DNA from: JAUUSJ01 sp964439395
GTDB lineage: Bacteria; Bacillota; Clostridia; Lachnospirales; Lachnospiraceae
Reading direction: 5' to 3'
Assembly: GCA_964439395.1 (NCBI GenBank)
Contig: CAYTNV010000007.1
Coordinates: 1-64,000 of the forward strand
DNA length: 64,000 bases
The position numbers and the translations under genes were made by a program. The notes beneath the pieces were generated by a model. The model ran no database searches and was not told where the DNA came from. It was given only the letters and a program-made list of their open reading frames with translations. Positions 42,884 through 53,103 of the stretch are shown here, in pieces (positions within the stretch are counted from its first letter, which is position 1; each line of letters opens with the position of its first letter).

Positions 42884-45800
42884 TTATACAAAATGAAACG
42901 TAAGCTGATCAGACTCTGGCAAATCAGATAAAATTCCAAGCTCCACCATTTTATCTAAAATCGTCTTACTGACCTTTGTTCGATTTCTAAAATTTTCCAG
43001 CGAAGTATAAGGACCATCTTTTGCCGCCTCCATTACTGCCTCGGCCGCCTTTTCTCCCATACCATCAATACTGCTGATAGATGGCATAATCTTTCCATCG
43101 ATAATTTTACATCTCTTATCATTTGCAACAAAGACATCGAGTGGCATAAACTCATATCCTCTTGCGTACATCTCCTGCGCAATTCTCATATCTCGAACTG
43201 TATCCTGATCTTTTTTACTCAAATTATCTTTTCCCATTTTTAATAAATTCTTCAAATTTTGTTCTAATTTTTCTTTTCCCAAACACATAAGTTCGTAGGA
43301 AAATGCCGACGCACGAATGCTAAAATATGCTGTATAATATGCGAGCGGATAAAATACTTTAAAATATGCAATGCGCCACGCCATCATAACATACGCCGCT
43401 GCATGTGCTTTTGGAAACATATATTTAATCTTCTTACAAGACCAAATATACCACTCTGGAACTCCATGTTCTAGCATAAGTGGCTCCCATTCTGGCTTTC
43501 TAAGTCCTTTTCCTTTACGAACTGACTCCATAATATCAAATGATTCTCCCTTATCAATTCCCTGGTTAATAAGATACGTCATAATATCATCACGCGTACA
43601 AATAGCAGTTGAAATCTCTGCTTTTCCTTCCTGAATCAAAGTCTGTGCATTTCCAAGCCATACATCTGTACCGTGAGATAATCCTGAAATACGAACCAAA
43701 TCAGAAAAACTCTTTGGCTTTGTATCGATAAGCATTTGCATAACAAAATCTGTACCAAATTCTGGAATACCAAGAGAGCCAAGCTTTATTCCCCCAATAT
43801 CCTCTGGTTTAATTTTTAATACCTCAGTACCATGAAATAATGCCATAACAGAAGGATCATCAAGCTTAATAGTCTTCGCATCAAGTCCTGTCAAATCTTC
43901 CAGCATACGAATCATGGTAGGATCATCGTGCCCTAGTATATCGAGCTTTAATAAATTATGATCAATCGAGTGATACTCAAAATGTGTCGTAATAATTGGA
44001 GTATTGACATCATTTGCCGGTCTTTGAATTGCTGTAAACTCATAAATATCTCTATCGTGAGGCACTACAATAATGCCTCCTGGATGCTGACCTGTTGTTC
44101 TCTTTACACCAGTACATCCAACCGCAATTCTCTCCATCTCACAACGCCTTTTTTGAATTCCTCTCTCCTCATAATATTTATATACATAGCCATAAGCAGT
44201 TTTTTCTGCCATTGTACCTATTGTTCCCGCACGATACGCTTTTCCTTTTCCAAAGATAACCTCTACATATGCATGTGCTTTTGCCTGATAATCTCCAGAA
44301 AAATTAAGGTCGATATCTGGCTCTTTATTTCCCTTAAATCCAAGAAAAGTTTCAAATGGAATATCATGCCCTTCCTTATTAAGTGCATGTCCGCATTTTG
44401 GACAGATTGCATCTGGCATATCGCAGCCTGACATACCTCTCTTTGCATAGTATTTTACCTGCTCAGAATCAAAATCTACATAATAACAGTTCGGACAAAT
44501 ATAATGAGCCTGTAAAGGATTTACCTCTGTAATACCCGACATCGTTGCTGCAAAAGAAGACCCTACAGATCCTCGAGAACCTACCAAATATCCATGGTCA
44601 TTCGAATCCCAAACTAACTTCTGTGCGATAATATACATAACCGCAAATCCATTTGAAATAATAGAATTTAATTCTCTCTCAAGTCTCTCGACTACGATCT
44701 CTGGGAGATTCGGACCATATATTTCATGCGCCTTATCATAGCAAATCTTTCTAAGTGTCTCATCTGATTTTTCAATAACTGGTGGACATTTATCTGGAAG
44801 CACAGGGGAAATCTTTTCAATCTGATCCGCAATAAAATTTGTGTTCGTAATCACTACTTCTTTTGCCAGATCACTTCCTAAATATTCAAACTCATGAAGC
44901 ATCTCCTCCGTTGTTCTAAAATAAAGCGGAGCCTGATTATCCGCATCTTTAAATCCTTTTCCAGCCATAATAATTGCTCGATATCTAGCATCATCAGGAT
45001 CCAAAAAATGCACATCACATGTTGCCACCACTGGCTTATTATATTGTCTTCCAAGCTCAATAATCTTTTTATTAATTTCTTGTAAATCTCCTTCTGAATT
45101 AATATCTTCAAACTTATCGTCTGCAATCATAAACGCATTATTTCCAATTGGCTGAATCTCCAAATAATCATAAAACTGCACGATAGTTGCAATATCTTCC
45201 TCACTTTTCTTTGAGATAATAGCCTGATAAAGCTCTCCCGCCTCACATGCGGAACCAAGAATTAATCCCTCTCGATACTTCTGAATCAATGACTTTGGCA
45301 TTCTCGGCCTTCGATTAAAATATTCAACATGGGAAGCAGATACAAGACGATTTAAATTCACTCTTCCAGTCTCATTTTTTACTAATATAATGCCATGATA
45401 TGCTCTATCTTTTAAAATCATTTCTTTTGATACATTTCCCATCTCATTTAACTCATCTAAAGTATGAATACCTTTTTCCTCCAGCATCGCCACAAATCGC
45501 TCAAAAATTTTCCCTGTAGCCGTCGCATCATCAATAGCTCTATGATGATTCTCAAGAGAAATCCCCAAATGCTTACAAATATTATTCAATTTAAATTTAG
45601 AAATATTGGTAAGAAGAGTTCTAGCCATTCCTAATGTATCTACTTCTGTATAATCATATGGTAATCCCAAATTTTTGGCATTTTGCTTCATAAAACTTGT
45701 ATCAAATCCCGCATTGTGAGCCACAAGAGCAGAACCCTGACAAAATTCAAAAAACTTTGGTAAAATTACATCAATCTCCGGTGCAGACTCTACCATACTA

Positions 45801-47347
45801 TCATTAATACCTGTCAACTCTTCAATTCGAAATGGTATTGGTTCCTTCGGATTGACAAATTCACTAAAGCTATCGATAATCACTCCATTTTTTACCTTCA
45901 CAGCTCCAATCTCAATAATCTTATTCGAAAATGGACTAAATCCTGTCGTCTCTATATCAAAAACAACATAAGTATCCTTAAGCGATTGATTTTTGGAATT
46001 TACCGCAATCTGCTTTAAATCATCTACGAAATATCCCTCTACTCCATAAATAATTTTGAATGGTTCATCCTTTGAAATACAATGATTAGCAATCGGAAAT
46101 GCCTGCAAAACGCCGTGATCAGTAATAGCCATTGCAGGATGTCCCCATTTTTTTGCACGGTCAATTACTTTTTTAATATCAACGACACTATCCATATCAC
46201 TCATAACCGTGTGTAAATGTAGCTCCACTCTTTTTTCCAAACTTGTATCCATTCTCGTCATTCGAAAATCTTTCACTGCTTTGATTCCCTTCACGGAACC
46301 AATTGTAAGTTCCTTCTCAAAAGTATCAAAGCGAGCCTCTCCCTTCACACGATAAAATCCTCCCTTTTGAAGTTGATCAGCTACCTCGGAAAGCTGCTCA
46401 TTTTTTACAAATATCTTCGTTTTAATTGTATCTGTAAAATCTGTAATCGCAAAAGAAATCAAAGTCTTTTCGGAACGCAACTCTCGAAGCTCCATATTTA
46501 AAATTTGTCCTCTAATAACAACTTCTCCGATTTCATCTACAATATCTTCTATCTTTGTCAGCTCACCATCACATTCTCGCCCATAAAACACATCTGGATC
46601 AAAGCCTGATTTTGGTTTTCTTCTCTGAAAATAAGCATTTCTCTCTCTATTTTCAAAGAAACGAGCTGCCTGTTCCTTTTGTCTTTTCTTCGCCTCTTCT
46701 TTTTTCTTTTCTTTCTGTCTCTCTGTATCTTGCTCTTCTTGTTCCTCATTTTCTCTTATTTGTTCCATAATAGAGGATACCTCAAGCTTTAGCTTATGCT
46801 TATTCGCTGCATAAAAGGCCTCCTTTTGCTCTTTTGTATAATCAAATCCCACTTTAATATTTATCTGAAAGCGCTCTCTATATATAGTCTCTAAAAGCTC
46901 TTTGATTGACATCGATTTTTGTCTTGCTAAAAAACTATCCTCGATGAGAATTGTCATAATCTCATCTTCAAACGCCCAGTTTGCATGTGACATGAGATTA
47001 TACTCTACAAGACTTTTCTCCCTAAGCTCAAAAAGTATGCTATCCCAGTATTCTTCCGTCAATTTTGTCAACGTATACTGAGAGGAGAGAAAAAAAATCT
47101 CATGTACTTCCACGTGAATTCTCGTATTTTTAAAGAGAGAGTCCTTTATCTTTTTTTCCAACCAGCGAATCTGTCTTTTAGGAATCAAATATTCACTTTG
47201 CAAAAAAACGCAGAGTATTCGAGATTTTTTTTTCATTACTACCTTTTCTACACTTACCTTAGAAAATATTTTCCCCCAATCTCCACGTATATCAAGATCT
47301 GGAAAGACGTCATAGAAGAGACGCAATTTTACTTGTAATTCTGCCAT
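42884..47347 (-). CDS. polC: DNA polymerase III PolC-type alpha subunit
   Basis: A 1487-residue replicative polymerase of Firmicutes. In order: N-terminal domain, an OB fold (about 255-340), the PHP domain (VELHLHTVMSDMDSV near 380), the inserted DEDD proofreading exonuclease (VVFDIETTGFSPFSNKI near 475 to about 650), the zinc ribbon (CPNC and CPKCG) and the polymerase core with the HhH end (SISSIDGMGEKAAEAV). It is slightly longer than usual because of a Lys/Glu/Gln-rich stretch at about 196-235. It follows ispG by 43 bases in the same transcript. Confidence 0.97.
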   Translation of the reverse strand: MAELQVKLRLFYDVFPDLDIRGDWGKIFSKVSVEKVVMKKKSRILCVFLQSEYLIPKRQIRWLEKKIKDSLFKNTRIHVEVHEIFFLSSQYTLTKLTEEYWDSILFELREKSLVEYNLMSHANWAFEDEIMTILIEDSFLARQKSMSIKELLETIYRERFQINIKVGFDYTKEQKEAFYAANKHKLKLEVSSIMEQIRENEEQEEQDTERQKEKKKEEAKKRQKEQAARFFENRERNAYFQRRKPKSGFDPDVFYGRECDGELTKIEDIVDEIGEVVIRGQILNMELRELRSEKTLISFAITDFTDTIKTKIFVKNEQLSEVADQLQKGGFYRVKGEARFDTFEKELTIGSVKGIKAVKDFRMTRMDTSLEKRVELHLHTVMSDMDSVVDIKKVIDRAKKWGHPAMAITDHGVLQAFPIANHCISKDEPFKIIYGVEGYFVDDLKQIAVNSKNQSLKDTYVVFDIETTGFSPFSNKIIEIGAVKVKNGVIIDSFSEFVNPKEPIPFRIEELTGINDSMVESAPEIDVILPKFFEFCQGSALVAHNAGFDTSFMKQNAKNLGLPYDYTEVDTLGMARTLLTNISKFKLNNICKHLGISLENHHRAIDDATATGKIFERFVAMLEEKGIHTLDELNEMGNVSKEMILKDRAYHGIILVKNETGRVNLNRLVSASHVEYFNRRPRMPKSLIQKYREGLILGSACEAGELYQAIISKKSEEDIATIVQFYDYLEIQPIGNNAFMIADDKFEDINSEGDLQEINKKIIELGRQYNKPVVATCDVHFLDPDDARYRAIIMAGKGFKDADNQAPLYFRTTEEMLHEFEYLGSDLAKEVVITNTNFIADQIEKISPVLPDKCPPVIEKSDETLRKICYDKAHEIYGPNLPEIVVERLERELNSIISNGFAVMYIIAQKLVWDSNDHGYLVGSRGSVGSSFAATMSGITEVNPLQAHYICPNCYYVDFDSEQVKYYAKRGMSGCDMPDAICPKCGHALNKEGHDIPFETFLGFKGNKEPDIDLNFSGDYQAKAHAYVEVIFGKGKAYRAGTIGTMAEKTAYGYVYKYYEERGIQKRRCEMERIAVGCTGVKRTTGQHPGGIIVVPHDRDIYEFTAIQRPANDVNTPIITTHFEYHSIDHNLLKLDILGHDDPTMIRMLEDLTGLDAKTIKLDDPSVMALFHGTEVLKIKPEDIGGIKLGSLGIPEFGTDFVMQMLIDTKPKSFSDLVRISGLSHGTDVWLGNAQTLIQEGKAEISTAICTRDDIMTYLINQGIDKGESFDIMESVRKGKGLRKPEWEPLMLEHGVPEWYIWSCKKIKYMFPKAHAAAYVMMAWRIAYFKVFYPLAYYTAYFSIRASAFSYELMCLGKEKLEQNLKNLLKMGKDNLSKKDQDTVRDMRIAQEMYARGYEFMPLDVFVANDKRCKIIDGKIMPSISSIDGMGEKAAEAVMEAAKDGPYTSLENFRNRTKVSKTILDKMVELGILSDLPESDQLTFHFV

Positions 47348-47390
47348 CTATCTTCCTCTTTTTCTACTTTCTTTATTTCAATCAACGAAA

Positions 47391-48449
47391 TTATTTTTCC
47401 CAGTGGATTAGTTCCTGTCTTAAGGTTCCCAATAACTCCTCTTCCCTTACTTTTCTCACAACCTCTCCCTTTTTAATAAGCAAACCTTCTCCCTTACCGC
47501 CAGCAATTCCAATATCGGCTTCTCTCGCTTCTCCAGGTCCATTTACAACACAGCCCATAACCGCAACCTTAATATTAAGATCCGAGAAATCTGCCACCAT
47601 TCTCTCCACTGCATTTGCCAGAGAAATCAAGTCAATATTAGTCCTTCCACATGTAGGACATGATACAACTTCAATTCCTCCGCTTCGAAGTCCCAATGTC
47701 TTCAAAATCAATTTTGCCGAAATAATTTCTTGAACAGGATCTCCTGTCAGAGAAACACGAATTGTATCACCAATTCCCTCTCCCAAAATAAGTGCAAGCC
47801 CCACAGAAGACTTGATATTTCCACTATATACAGTTCCCGCCTCTGTAATACCGACATGAAGAGGATAATTTGTCTTATCTGCGATAAGCTTATGTGCCTT
47901 AGCACACATTAAAACATTGGACGATTTAATACTGATAACCAAATTATCATATCCCATATCCTCGATTAATTTCACCTTATCAAGTGCACTCTCCACAAGA
48001 CCCTCTGCCGTCACAGAGCCATATTTCTCAATCAAATTTTTCTCTAGAGAGCCACTGTTTACACCAACACGAATTGGAATATTTCTCTCTCTTGCGGCCT
48101 TTACTACCTCAAGTACTCTATCTTTTGAGCCGATATTTCCTGGATTAATACGAATTTTATCCGCACCATTTTCAATCGCCGCAATCGCCATACGATAGTC
48201 AAAATGAATATCCGCTACAATTGGAATATGAATTTTCTCCTTTATTTTAGCAATTGCCTTTGCCGCCTCTAAGGTAGGAACCGTCGAGCGAATAATCTCA
48301 CATCCCGCTTTCTCAAGTTCTAAAATCTGCGCCACAGTTGCCTCTATATCCTCTGTCTTTGTATTTGTCATGGACTGAATTAAAATAGGATTTCCTCCAC
48401 CGATTTTTCTATTTCCAATTTGAATTACTTTTGTATTATCTCTGTACAT
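47391..48449 (-). CDS. ispG: 4-hydroxy-3-methylbut-2-en-1-yl diphosphate synthase
   Basis: A 352-residue IspG (GcpE) of the MEP isoprenoid pathway. The TIM-barrel half has NPILIQSMTNTKTEDI and IPIVADIHFDY; the Fe4S4-binding half has cysteines in VSCPTCGRTNID and VMGCVVNGPGEA. Its pathway partners dxr and ispH are in this window as well. It is the first gene of an ispG-polC transcript with its own promoter. Confidence 0.97.
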   Translation of the reverse strand: MYRDNTKVIQIGNRKIGGGNPILIQSMTNTKTEDIEATVAQILELEKAGCEIIRSTVPTLEAAKAIAKIKEKIHIPIVADIHFDYRMAIAAIENGADKIRINPGNIGSKDRVLEVVKAARERNIPIRVGVNSGSLEKNLIEKYGSVTAEGLVESALDKVKLIEDMGYDNLVISIKSSNVLMCAKAHKLIADKTNYPLHVGITEAGTVYSGNIKSSVGLALILGEGIGDTIRVSLTGDPVQEIISAKLILKTLGLRSGGIEVVSCPTCGRTNIDLISLANAVERMVADFSDLNIKVAVMGCVVNGPGEAREADIGIAGGKGEGLLIKKGEVVRKVREEELLGTLRQELIHWEK

Positions 48450-48498
48450 ATTGTCCTCCTATCTCTCTACTGATACATATTATTTCTATTCTATCCTC

Positions 48499-48527
48499 AT
48501 TATAAGGAAAAATAGAAGGAATCGCAA
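48499..48527 (-). promoter_or_regulatory. Promoter of ispG-polC
   Basis: TTGCGA (48522-48527), 17 bases, TATAAT (48499-48504) on the minus strand, 50 bases before the ispG ATG. A second TATAAT lies further upstream (near 48582) and would include the short leader ORF at 48534-48557. Confidence 0.6.
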
Positions 48528-48533
48528 GGGAGT

Positions 48534-48557
48534 CTAATTTGAAAGTTGTCGAAACAT
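48534..48557 (-). CDS. Possible seven-codon leader ORF before ispG
   Basis: ATG TTT CGA CAA CTT TCA AAT TAG, directly preceded by AGGAGGAA. The ribosome site is perfect for such a short frame, but the spacing (three bases) is tight and nothing else supports translation. It lies between two candidate promoters of ispG. Confidence 0.25.
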   Translation of the reverse strand: MFRQLSN

Positions 48558-48667
48558 TTTCCTCCTGCTCTTATTTACAGAGGAATTATAGCATAAATAT
48601 TTTTATATTTACAGATAGAACTATGAAATTTTTAATCTGTTGCACAATCACTATTTTTTTATAAATT

Positions 48668-48722
48668 AAAAAATGCATCCCCAAATATTAATTTTCTCAC
48701 TAATACTTAAAAATGCATTTTC
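48668..48722 (-). terminator. Long-loop hairpin ending the rseP transcript
   Basis: AAAATGCAT with ATGCATTTT enclose 34 bases, with a T-run on the minus strand, 36 bases after the rseP stop codon. Confidence 0.5.
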
Positions 48723-48757
48723 TATATATTTTATTTTATAATTTTTACTATCTATCC

Positions 48758-49789
48758 TCAAAAAAAGATTGTTTTTATATCATTAAACATAACAATAATC
48801 ATAAGTCCCATCAATAAGACAATGCCTACAAAATGTACCATTCCCTCTTTTTCTTGAGAGATTCCCTTTCCTCTTATCGCCTCTAAAACTAAAAATACAA
48901 GTCTTCCTCCATCTAAAGCTGGAAGCGGCAATAAATTCATAACACCTAAGTTTGCACTGATCATGACTGCAATACTGAACATCGAGGCAAGCATCGTTGT
49001 AATTCCCTCTACGATAGTTTGTTCATAGGACTGCCCAATAACATTTACAATTCCCACTGGACCCGATAAATCATTTATCTTAAACTGACCTTGCACAAGC
49101 ATTTTAAGACTAACTAAAGTTATCTTTATCTGACATCTTACTTCTAACGCACTATAATAGAGTGTTCCAGCAATCCCCATCTTCTTTAGTTCTCTCCTGA
49201 CCACACCTAATTTATAAACTCCATTTTCATCTTTTATCGGAGTCAGCGTTGTTGCATTTGTCTTTCCATCTCTCTCATAGGTAATTTGCATACTATTATC
49301 ATCTTTCTTAAACGCCATAGCATACGTAATCTCTCTGAAATTATAAATTCTGGAACCATCAATTTTCGTAATTTTATCTCCCGCCTGAAGTCCCGCCTCA
49401 TAAGCTGGAGAATTATCTAATACCTCACCAATTACTGCTGGGTCTGCTCCTCTCATTCCAATTACAAAAATACTAAGTACAAACGCCAAAATAAAATTGA
49501 AAATCGGTCCTGCTGCCACAACGCTAATTCTTGCCCAGACAGACTTATTAACAAAAGCTCTTGGGTCCTTTGATGCCTCATCTTCTCCAAGCATTACACA
49601 AGATCCTCCAAATGGAAGTAGCTTTATCTCATACTTCGTCTCCCCTTTTTGAAATCCAACTAAAGTCGGTCCAAGACCCAATGTAAACTCCTCCACATAG
49701 ATTCCATTTAATTTTGCCAGTAAGAAATGTCCCAACTCGTGAATAATAATAATCAAACAAAAAATGAGAAGCGCCACAATAATTTTCAA
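48758..49789 (-). CDS. rseP: RseP-type intramembrane zinc metalloprotease
   Basis: A 343-residue site-2 protease. The zinc motif HELGH is in the first membrane helix (near 18-22), the third ligand region NLLPLPALDGG near 285, and a single PDZ domain sits between (about 115-185; VLDNSPAYEAGLQAGD). Four membrane segments are expected. It starts at TTG (49789) with AGGTGG inside the dxr end, two bases after the dxr stop: translational coupling. Family members release anti-sigma factors or pheromone signals; the target here is not known, though the beta-propeller anti-sigma candidate is a speculative one. Confidence 0.93.
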   Translation of the reverse strand: MKIIVALLIFCLIIIIHELGHFLLAKLNGIYVEEFTLGLGPTLVGFQKGETKYEIKLLPFGGSCVMLGEDEASKDPRAFVNKSVWARISVVAAGPIFNFILAFVLSIFVIGMRGADPAVIGEVLDNSPAYEAGLQAGDKITKIDGSRIYNFREITYAMAFKKDDNSMQITYERDGKTNATTLTPIKDENGVYKLGVVRRELKKMGIAGTLYYSALEVRCQIKITLVSLKMLVQGQFKINDLSGPVGIVNVIGQSYEQTIVEGITTMLASMFSIAVMISANLGVMNLLPLPALDGGRLVFLVLEAIRGKGISQEKEGMVHFVGIVLLMGLMIIVMFNDIKTIFF

Positions 49790-49790
49790 C

Positions 49791-50933
49791 CTACCACCTG
49801 CTTTCTATTTTCTCATATACTTCTCGTTCTATCTCTAAAATATCATCTAAGCTTGGATTTTGTATGATATTATGGTCTTCCATGCATTGTCTTATTATTC
49901 TTGCAATATCCAAAAACTTAATTTTCCTATCTAGAAATAGACTGACGGCCTTTTCATTCGCTGCATTTAATACAGTTGGCAAACTTCCGCCAACTCTTCC
50001 CGCCTCATAGGCCATCTTAAGTCCCTCAAATACATCTAAATCTGGTACATCAAAACTTAAACTTTTTATCTTTGTGAAATCTAATCTATCTCCTTTTAAA
50101 TATCTTCTCTCTGGATAAAAAAGCGCATACTGAATTGGAAGTCTCATATCTGGTGTTCCAAGCTGCGCCATTACAGCGCCATCCTTTAACTCAATCATAG
50201 AGTGAATCACGCTTTGCGGCTGTACAACTACTTGAATTTGGTCGACATTCACACCAAAAAGCCATTTCGCCTCGATAACCTCAAGACCTTTATTTACCAT
50301 TGTAGCAGAGTCAATCGTAATTTTTCTTCCCATTGACCAATTTGGATGCTTTAGCGCATCTTCCACAGTGACATTCAAAAGTTCCTCCTTTTTTCTCCCT
50401 CTAAAAGGTCCGCCAGAAGCTGTAAGTAAAATTTTGGAGAGTTCTGCTCTATTTTCTCCATGTAATGCCTGGAAGATGGCAGAATGCTCGCTATCTACTG
50501 GAAGAATAGATACCCCTTTTTCCTCTGCCAACGCCATAATAATATGTCCCGCAGTAACCAAAGTTTCTTTATTCGCCAAAGCGATATCCTTTCCAGCCTC
50601 AATCGCCGCGATTGTTGGTCGAATTCCAATCATACCGACAACTGCTGTCACAACAATATCTGCCTCTTCCATCGCAACGAGAGCTAAAAGACCATCCATT
50701 CCAGAAAACACTTCTACTTTCAAATCTCTTATATTCTCACTTAATTTTTTGGCTTTATCCTCATTCCACACTGCCACAGCTTTCGGATGATATTTTCGAA
50801 TCTGTTCTTCGAGAAGCGTAATATTATTTGCTGCTGCGAGTGCAACAACAGATAAATCTTCATTGGCATCGATAATATCTAATGTCTGTGTTCCGATAGA
50901 ACCTGTGGAACCAAGAATTACTATTTTCTTCAT
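49791..50933 (-). CDS. dxr: 1-deoxy-D-xylulose 5-phosphate reductoisomerase
   Basis: A 380-residue Dxr, the first committed MEP-pathway enzyme. The NADPH motif LGSTGSIGTQTLD, the active-site ANKETLV and PVDSEHSAIFQAL, ASGGPFRG and the C-terminal helical domain are present. It lies between cdsA and rseP as usual. Confidence 0.97.
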   Translation of the reverse strand: MKKIVILGSTGSIGTQTLDIIDANEDLSVVALAAANNITLLEEQIRKYHPKAVAVWNEDKAKKLSENIRDLKVEVFSGMDGLLALVAMEEADIVVTAVVGMIGIRPTIAAIEAGKDIALANKETLVTAGHIIMALAEEKGVSILPVDSEHSAIFQALHGENRAELSKILLTASGGPFRGRKKEELLNVTVEDALKHPNWSMGRKITIDSATMVNKGLEVIEAKWLFGVNVDQIQVVVQPQSVIHSMIELKDGAVMAQLGTPDMRLPIQYALFYPERRYLKGDRLDFTKIKSLSFDVPDLDVFEGLKMAYEAGRVGGSLPTVLNAANEKAVSLFLDRKIKFLDIARIIRQCMEDHNIIQNPSLDDILEIEREVYEKIESRW

Positions 50934-50962
50934 CTTATTCCCTTTCTCTCTTTTTTATCTCC

Positions 50963-51763
50963 CTATAGGAAAAAATTTGTTAAATAAAAAATAACCGGTG
51001 CTGTAAAAATAATACTGTCAAAACGATCCAAAATACCACCATGACCTGGAATTAGAGTGCCATAATCTTTAATTTCACAGTCTCTCTTAATTGCAGAGGC
51101 ACCTAAATCCCCTACCATAGACAAAAGAGCACCTACTACACAGACAACACCACATAAAATTGGAGCTGAAACATTTATATTGATGATATCTTGAAAAATA
51201 AATCCATATAAAAATCCTAATAATCCCGCACCGAGAACTCCTCCAATTCCTCCCTCAACCGTCTTTTTAGGACTTAGCTTTGGAGTCATCTTATGCTTTC
51301 CAAAAAGCATTCCACTGCAATAGGCAAGTGTATCGCTTCCCCATGAGCTCAAAAATACTAAAACAATTAATGCCCCTCCTGAGTTCATGACACGGATCTG
51401 ATAGAGACAGCTTAGCATCATTACAACATAGAAAAATCCAAAATAGGCACACATTACTTGCCAAAACTTATATTTTGGAAACGTAAAGACATAAATTGAC
51501 ATCAAAACCATAAGATATAGAACAGTTAACATCAAAACAAACTTATTTAAATCTAGGAGCAACAATAAATAATACACGATTGTAACCGTATAGGCAACCA
51601 CTCCGAGCATTGTTTTCTCTGAGTGAAAAACCCGAAGCAATTCATAATATCCAATCAACGAGATAATTCCTGTCACGAGAAATGTTGGAATCCCTCCAAA
51701 GTATAAAGTTATCACTGCAATCAGCACAAGAATGATTCCACTGATTAGCCTCTGTTTAAACAT
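50963..51763 (-). CDS. cdsA: Phosphatidate cytidylyltransferase
   Basis: A 266-residue membrane enzyme that makes CDP-diacylglycerol. About seven membrane segments, and the CdsA signature region near the C-terminus (KTVEGGIGG and SMVGDLGASAIKRDCEIKD). The ATG overlaps the uppS stop (TAATG). Confidence 0.95.
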   Translation of the reverse strand: MFKQRLISGIILVLIAVITLYFGGIPTFLVTGIISLIGYYELLRVFHSEKTMLGVVAYTVTIVYYLLLLLDLNKFVLMLTVLYLMVLMSIYVFTFPKYKFWQVMCAYFGFFYVVMMLSCLYQIRVMNSGGALIVLVFLSSWGSDTLAYCSGMLFGKHKMTPKLSPKKTVEGGIGGVLGAGLLGFLYGFIFQDIININVSAPILCGVVCVVGALLSMVGDLGASAIKRDCEIKDYGTLIPGHGGILDRFDSIIFTAPVIFYLTNFFL

Positions 51764-52473
51764 TATAGTCGACCCCCAAATCTTCTCTCGCGCTTATTAA
51801 AATACAAAATCGCTTTCTCTAATTCTTCTTTATTAAAGTCCGGCCATAATACATCTGTAAAATAAAACTCCGTATAGGCAAGCTGCCAAAGCATAAAATT
51901 AGAAAGGCGAAGTTCTCCACTAGTACGAATCATTAAATCAGGGTCTGGCAAGTCTTTTGTATCTAGATAACTATTTATCGTATCGTCATTGATATCCTCT
52001 GGCTGTATCTTATTCTCCTTACACTCTGCAGCAATCCGTCTCATCGCCCTTACCATCTCATCTCTGCTTCCATAATTAAGTGCAATCGTGAAATTAAGTC
52101 CTGTATTTGCAGAAGAAATTTTCTCAAGTTCTTTAATCTTTTCTTGCATATCGGGCGCAAGACCAGAAATATCTCCTATCACACGGACTCTCATATTATT
52201 CTTCGTTGTTCTCTCGATACAGTCTATCAAGTATTTTCGAAGAAGTTTCATAAGAGCACCCACCTCATCCTCAGAACGTTTCCAATTTTCAGTAGAAAAG
52301 GCATATACTGTTAAATATTTAATGCCAAGATTATGAGCATCCTCACAAATCTGCTCGACGACCTTAGCCCCCTGAACATGTCCAGCATTTCTTGGAAGAA
52401 AACGTTTTTTTGCCCATCTTCCATTCCCATCTAGTATAATCGCTACATGTGACGGAACTGTTAAATTATCCAT
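51763..52473 (-). CDS. uppS: Undecaprenyl diphosphate synthase
   Basis: A 236-residue cis-prenyltransferase making the lipid carrier for cell-wall synthesis. Motifs: VAIILDGNGRWAKKR with the catalytic Asp, YLTVYAFSTENWKR, and DLMIRTSGELRLSNF near 195-210. A double AGGAGG site lies before the ATG, right after the hairpin at 52495-52538. Confidence 0.97.
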   Translation of the reverse strand: MDNLTVPSHVAIILDGNGRWAKKRFLPRNAGHVQGAKVVEQICEDAHNLGIKYLTVYAFSTENWKRSEDEVGALMKLLRKYLIDCIERTTKNNMRVRVIGDISGLAPDMQEKIKELEKISSANTGLNFTIALNYGSRDEMVRAMRRIAAECKENKIQPEDINDDTINSYLDTKDLPDPDLMIRTSGELRLSNFMLWQLAYTEFYFTDVLWPDFNKEELEKAILYFNKRERRFGGRL

Positions 52474-52494
52474 TCTTATCTCCTCCTATATATC

Positions 52495-52538
52495 GCAAAT
52501 GCCAACTGACCTGTTTTGTCAGATCACCTGGCATTTGC
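52495..52538. repeat. Hairpin between frr and uppS
   Basis: Ten-base perfect arms GCAAATGCCA and TGGCATTTGC, with a second stem CTGAC/GTCAG inside. On the minus strand it is followed by the uppS ribosome site rather than a T-run, so it is no ordinary terminator. It may set the stability of the two mRNA parts. Confidence 0.75.
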
Positions 52539-52551
52539 TTCCTATATGATG

Positions 52552-53103
52552 TTATACAGTAAGTATTTCTTTTGATTTTGCTTCGATTACTTTGTCAAGT
52601 TCTTTGATGAATTTATCCGTCATCTTTTGAACTTCTGTCTCTTTATTTTTTACTTCATCCTCACTAATTTCGTTTGCTTTTCCTTTTTTCTTTAAAAAAT
52701 CATTTGCATCTCTTCTAATATTACGGATAGCAACTTTTGCTTTTTCACCTTTTTTCTTTACGTCTTTTACTAATTCTTTTCTGCGCTCCTCTGTCAACTC
52801 TGGGAATACAAGGCGAATTACTTTTCCATCATTAGATGGATTGATTCCAATATCAGAGTTTTGAATCGCTTTCTCAATTGCTTTTATTAAACTAGTATCC
52901 CATGGTTGAATTACAAGCATTCTAGCCTCTGGTACATTTACATTTCCTACCTGCTGAATAGGGGTTGGAACTCCATAATAATCTACTTTAATCTTGTCTA
53001 AAATATGTGGGTTTGCTCTTCCAGCACGGATTGTCTGATACTCTCTTTCTAGACTCGCAATCGTCTTTTCCATTTTTTCTTCAAATTGTGTTAACATTTT
53101 CAT
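52552..53103 (-). CDS. frr: Ribosome recycling factor
   Basis: A 183-residue RRF that splits post-termination ribosomes with EF-G. Family stretches include TIRAGRANPHILDKI, YYGVPTPIQQVGNV and RRDANDFLKKK. Two ATGs are possible two codons apart; I keep the first. The 169 bases to pyrH show no gene. Confidence 0.97.
   Translation of the reverse strand: MKMLTQFEEKMEKTIASLEREYQTIRAGRANPHILDKIKVDYYGVPTPIQQVGNVNVPEARMLVIQPWDTSLIKAIEKAIQNSDIGINPSNDGKVIRLVFPELTEERRKELVKDVKKKGEKAKVAIRNIRRDANDFLKKKGKANEISEDEVKNKETEVQKMTDKFIKELDKVIEAKSKEILTV

Noticed and set aside
46555..46770. Plus-strand frames within polC and other housekeeping genes.
   Set aside because: They mirror the coding strand of well-conserved genes, have no ribosome sites and encode low-complexity sequence.
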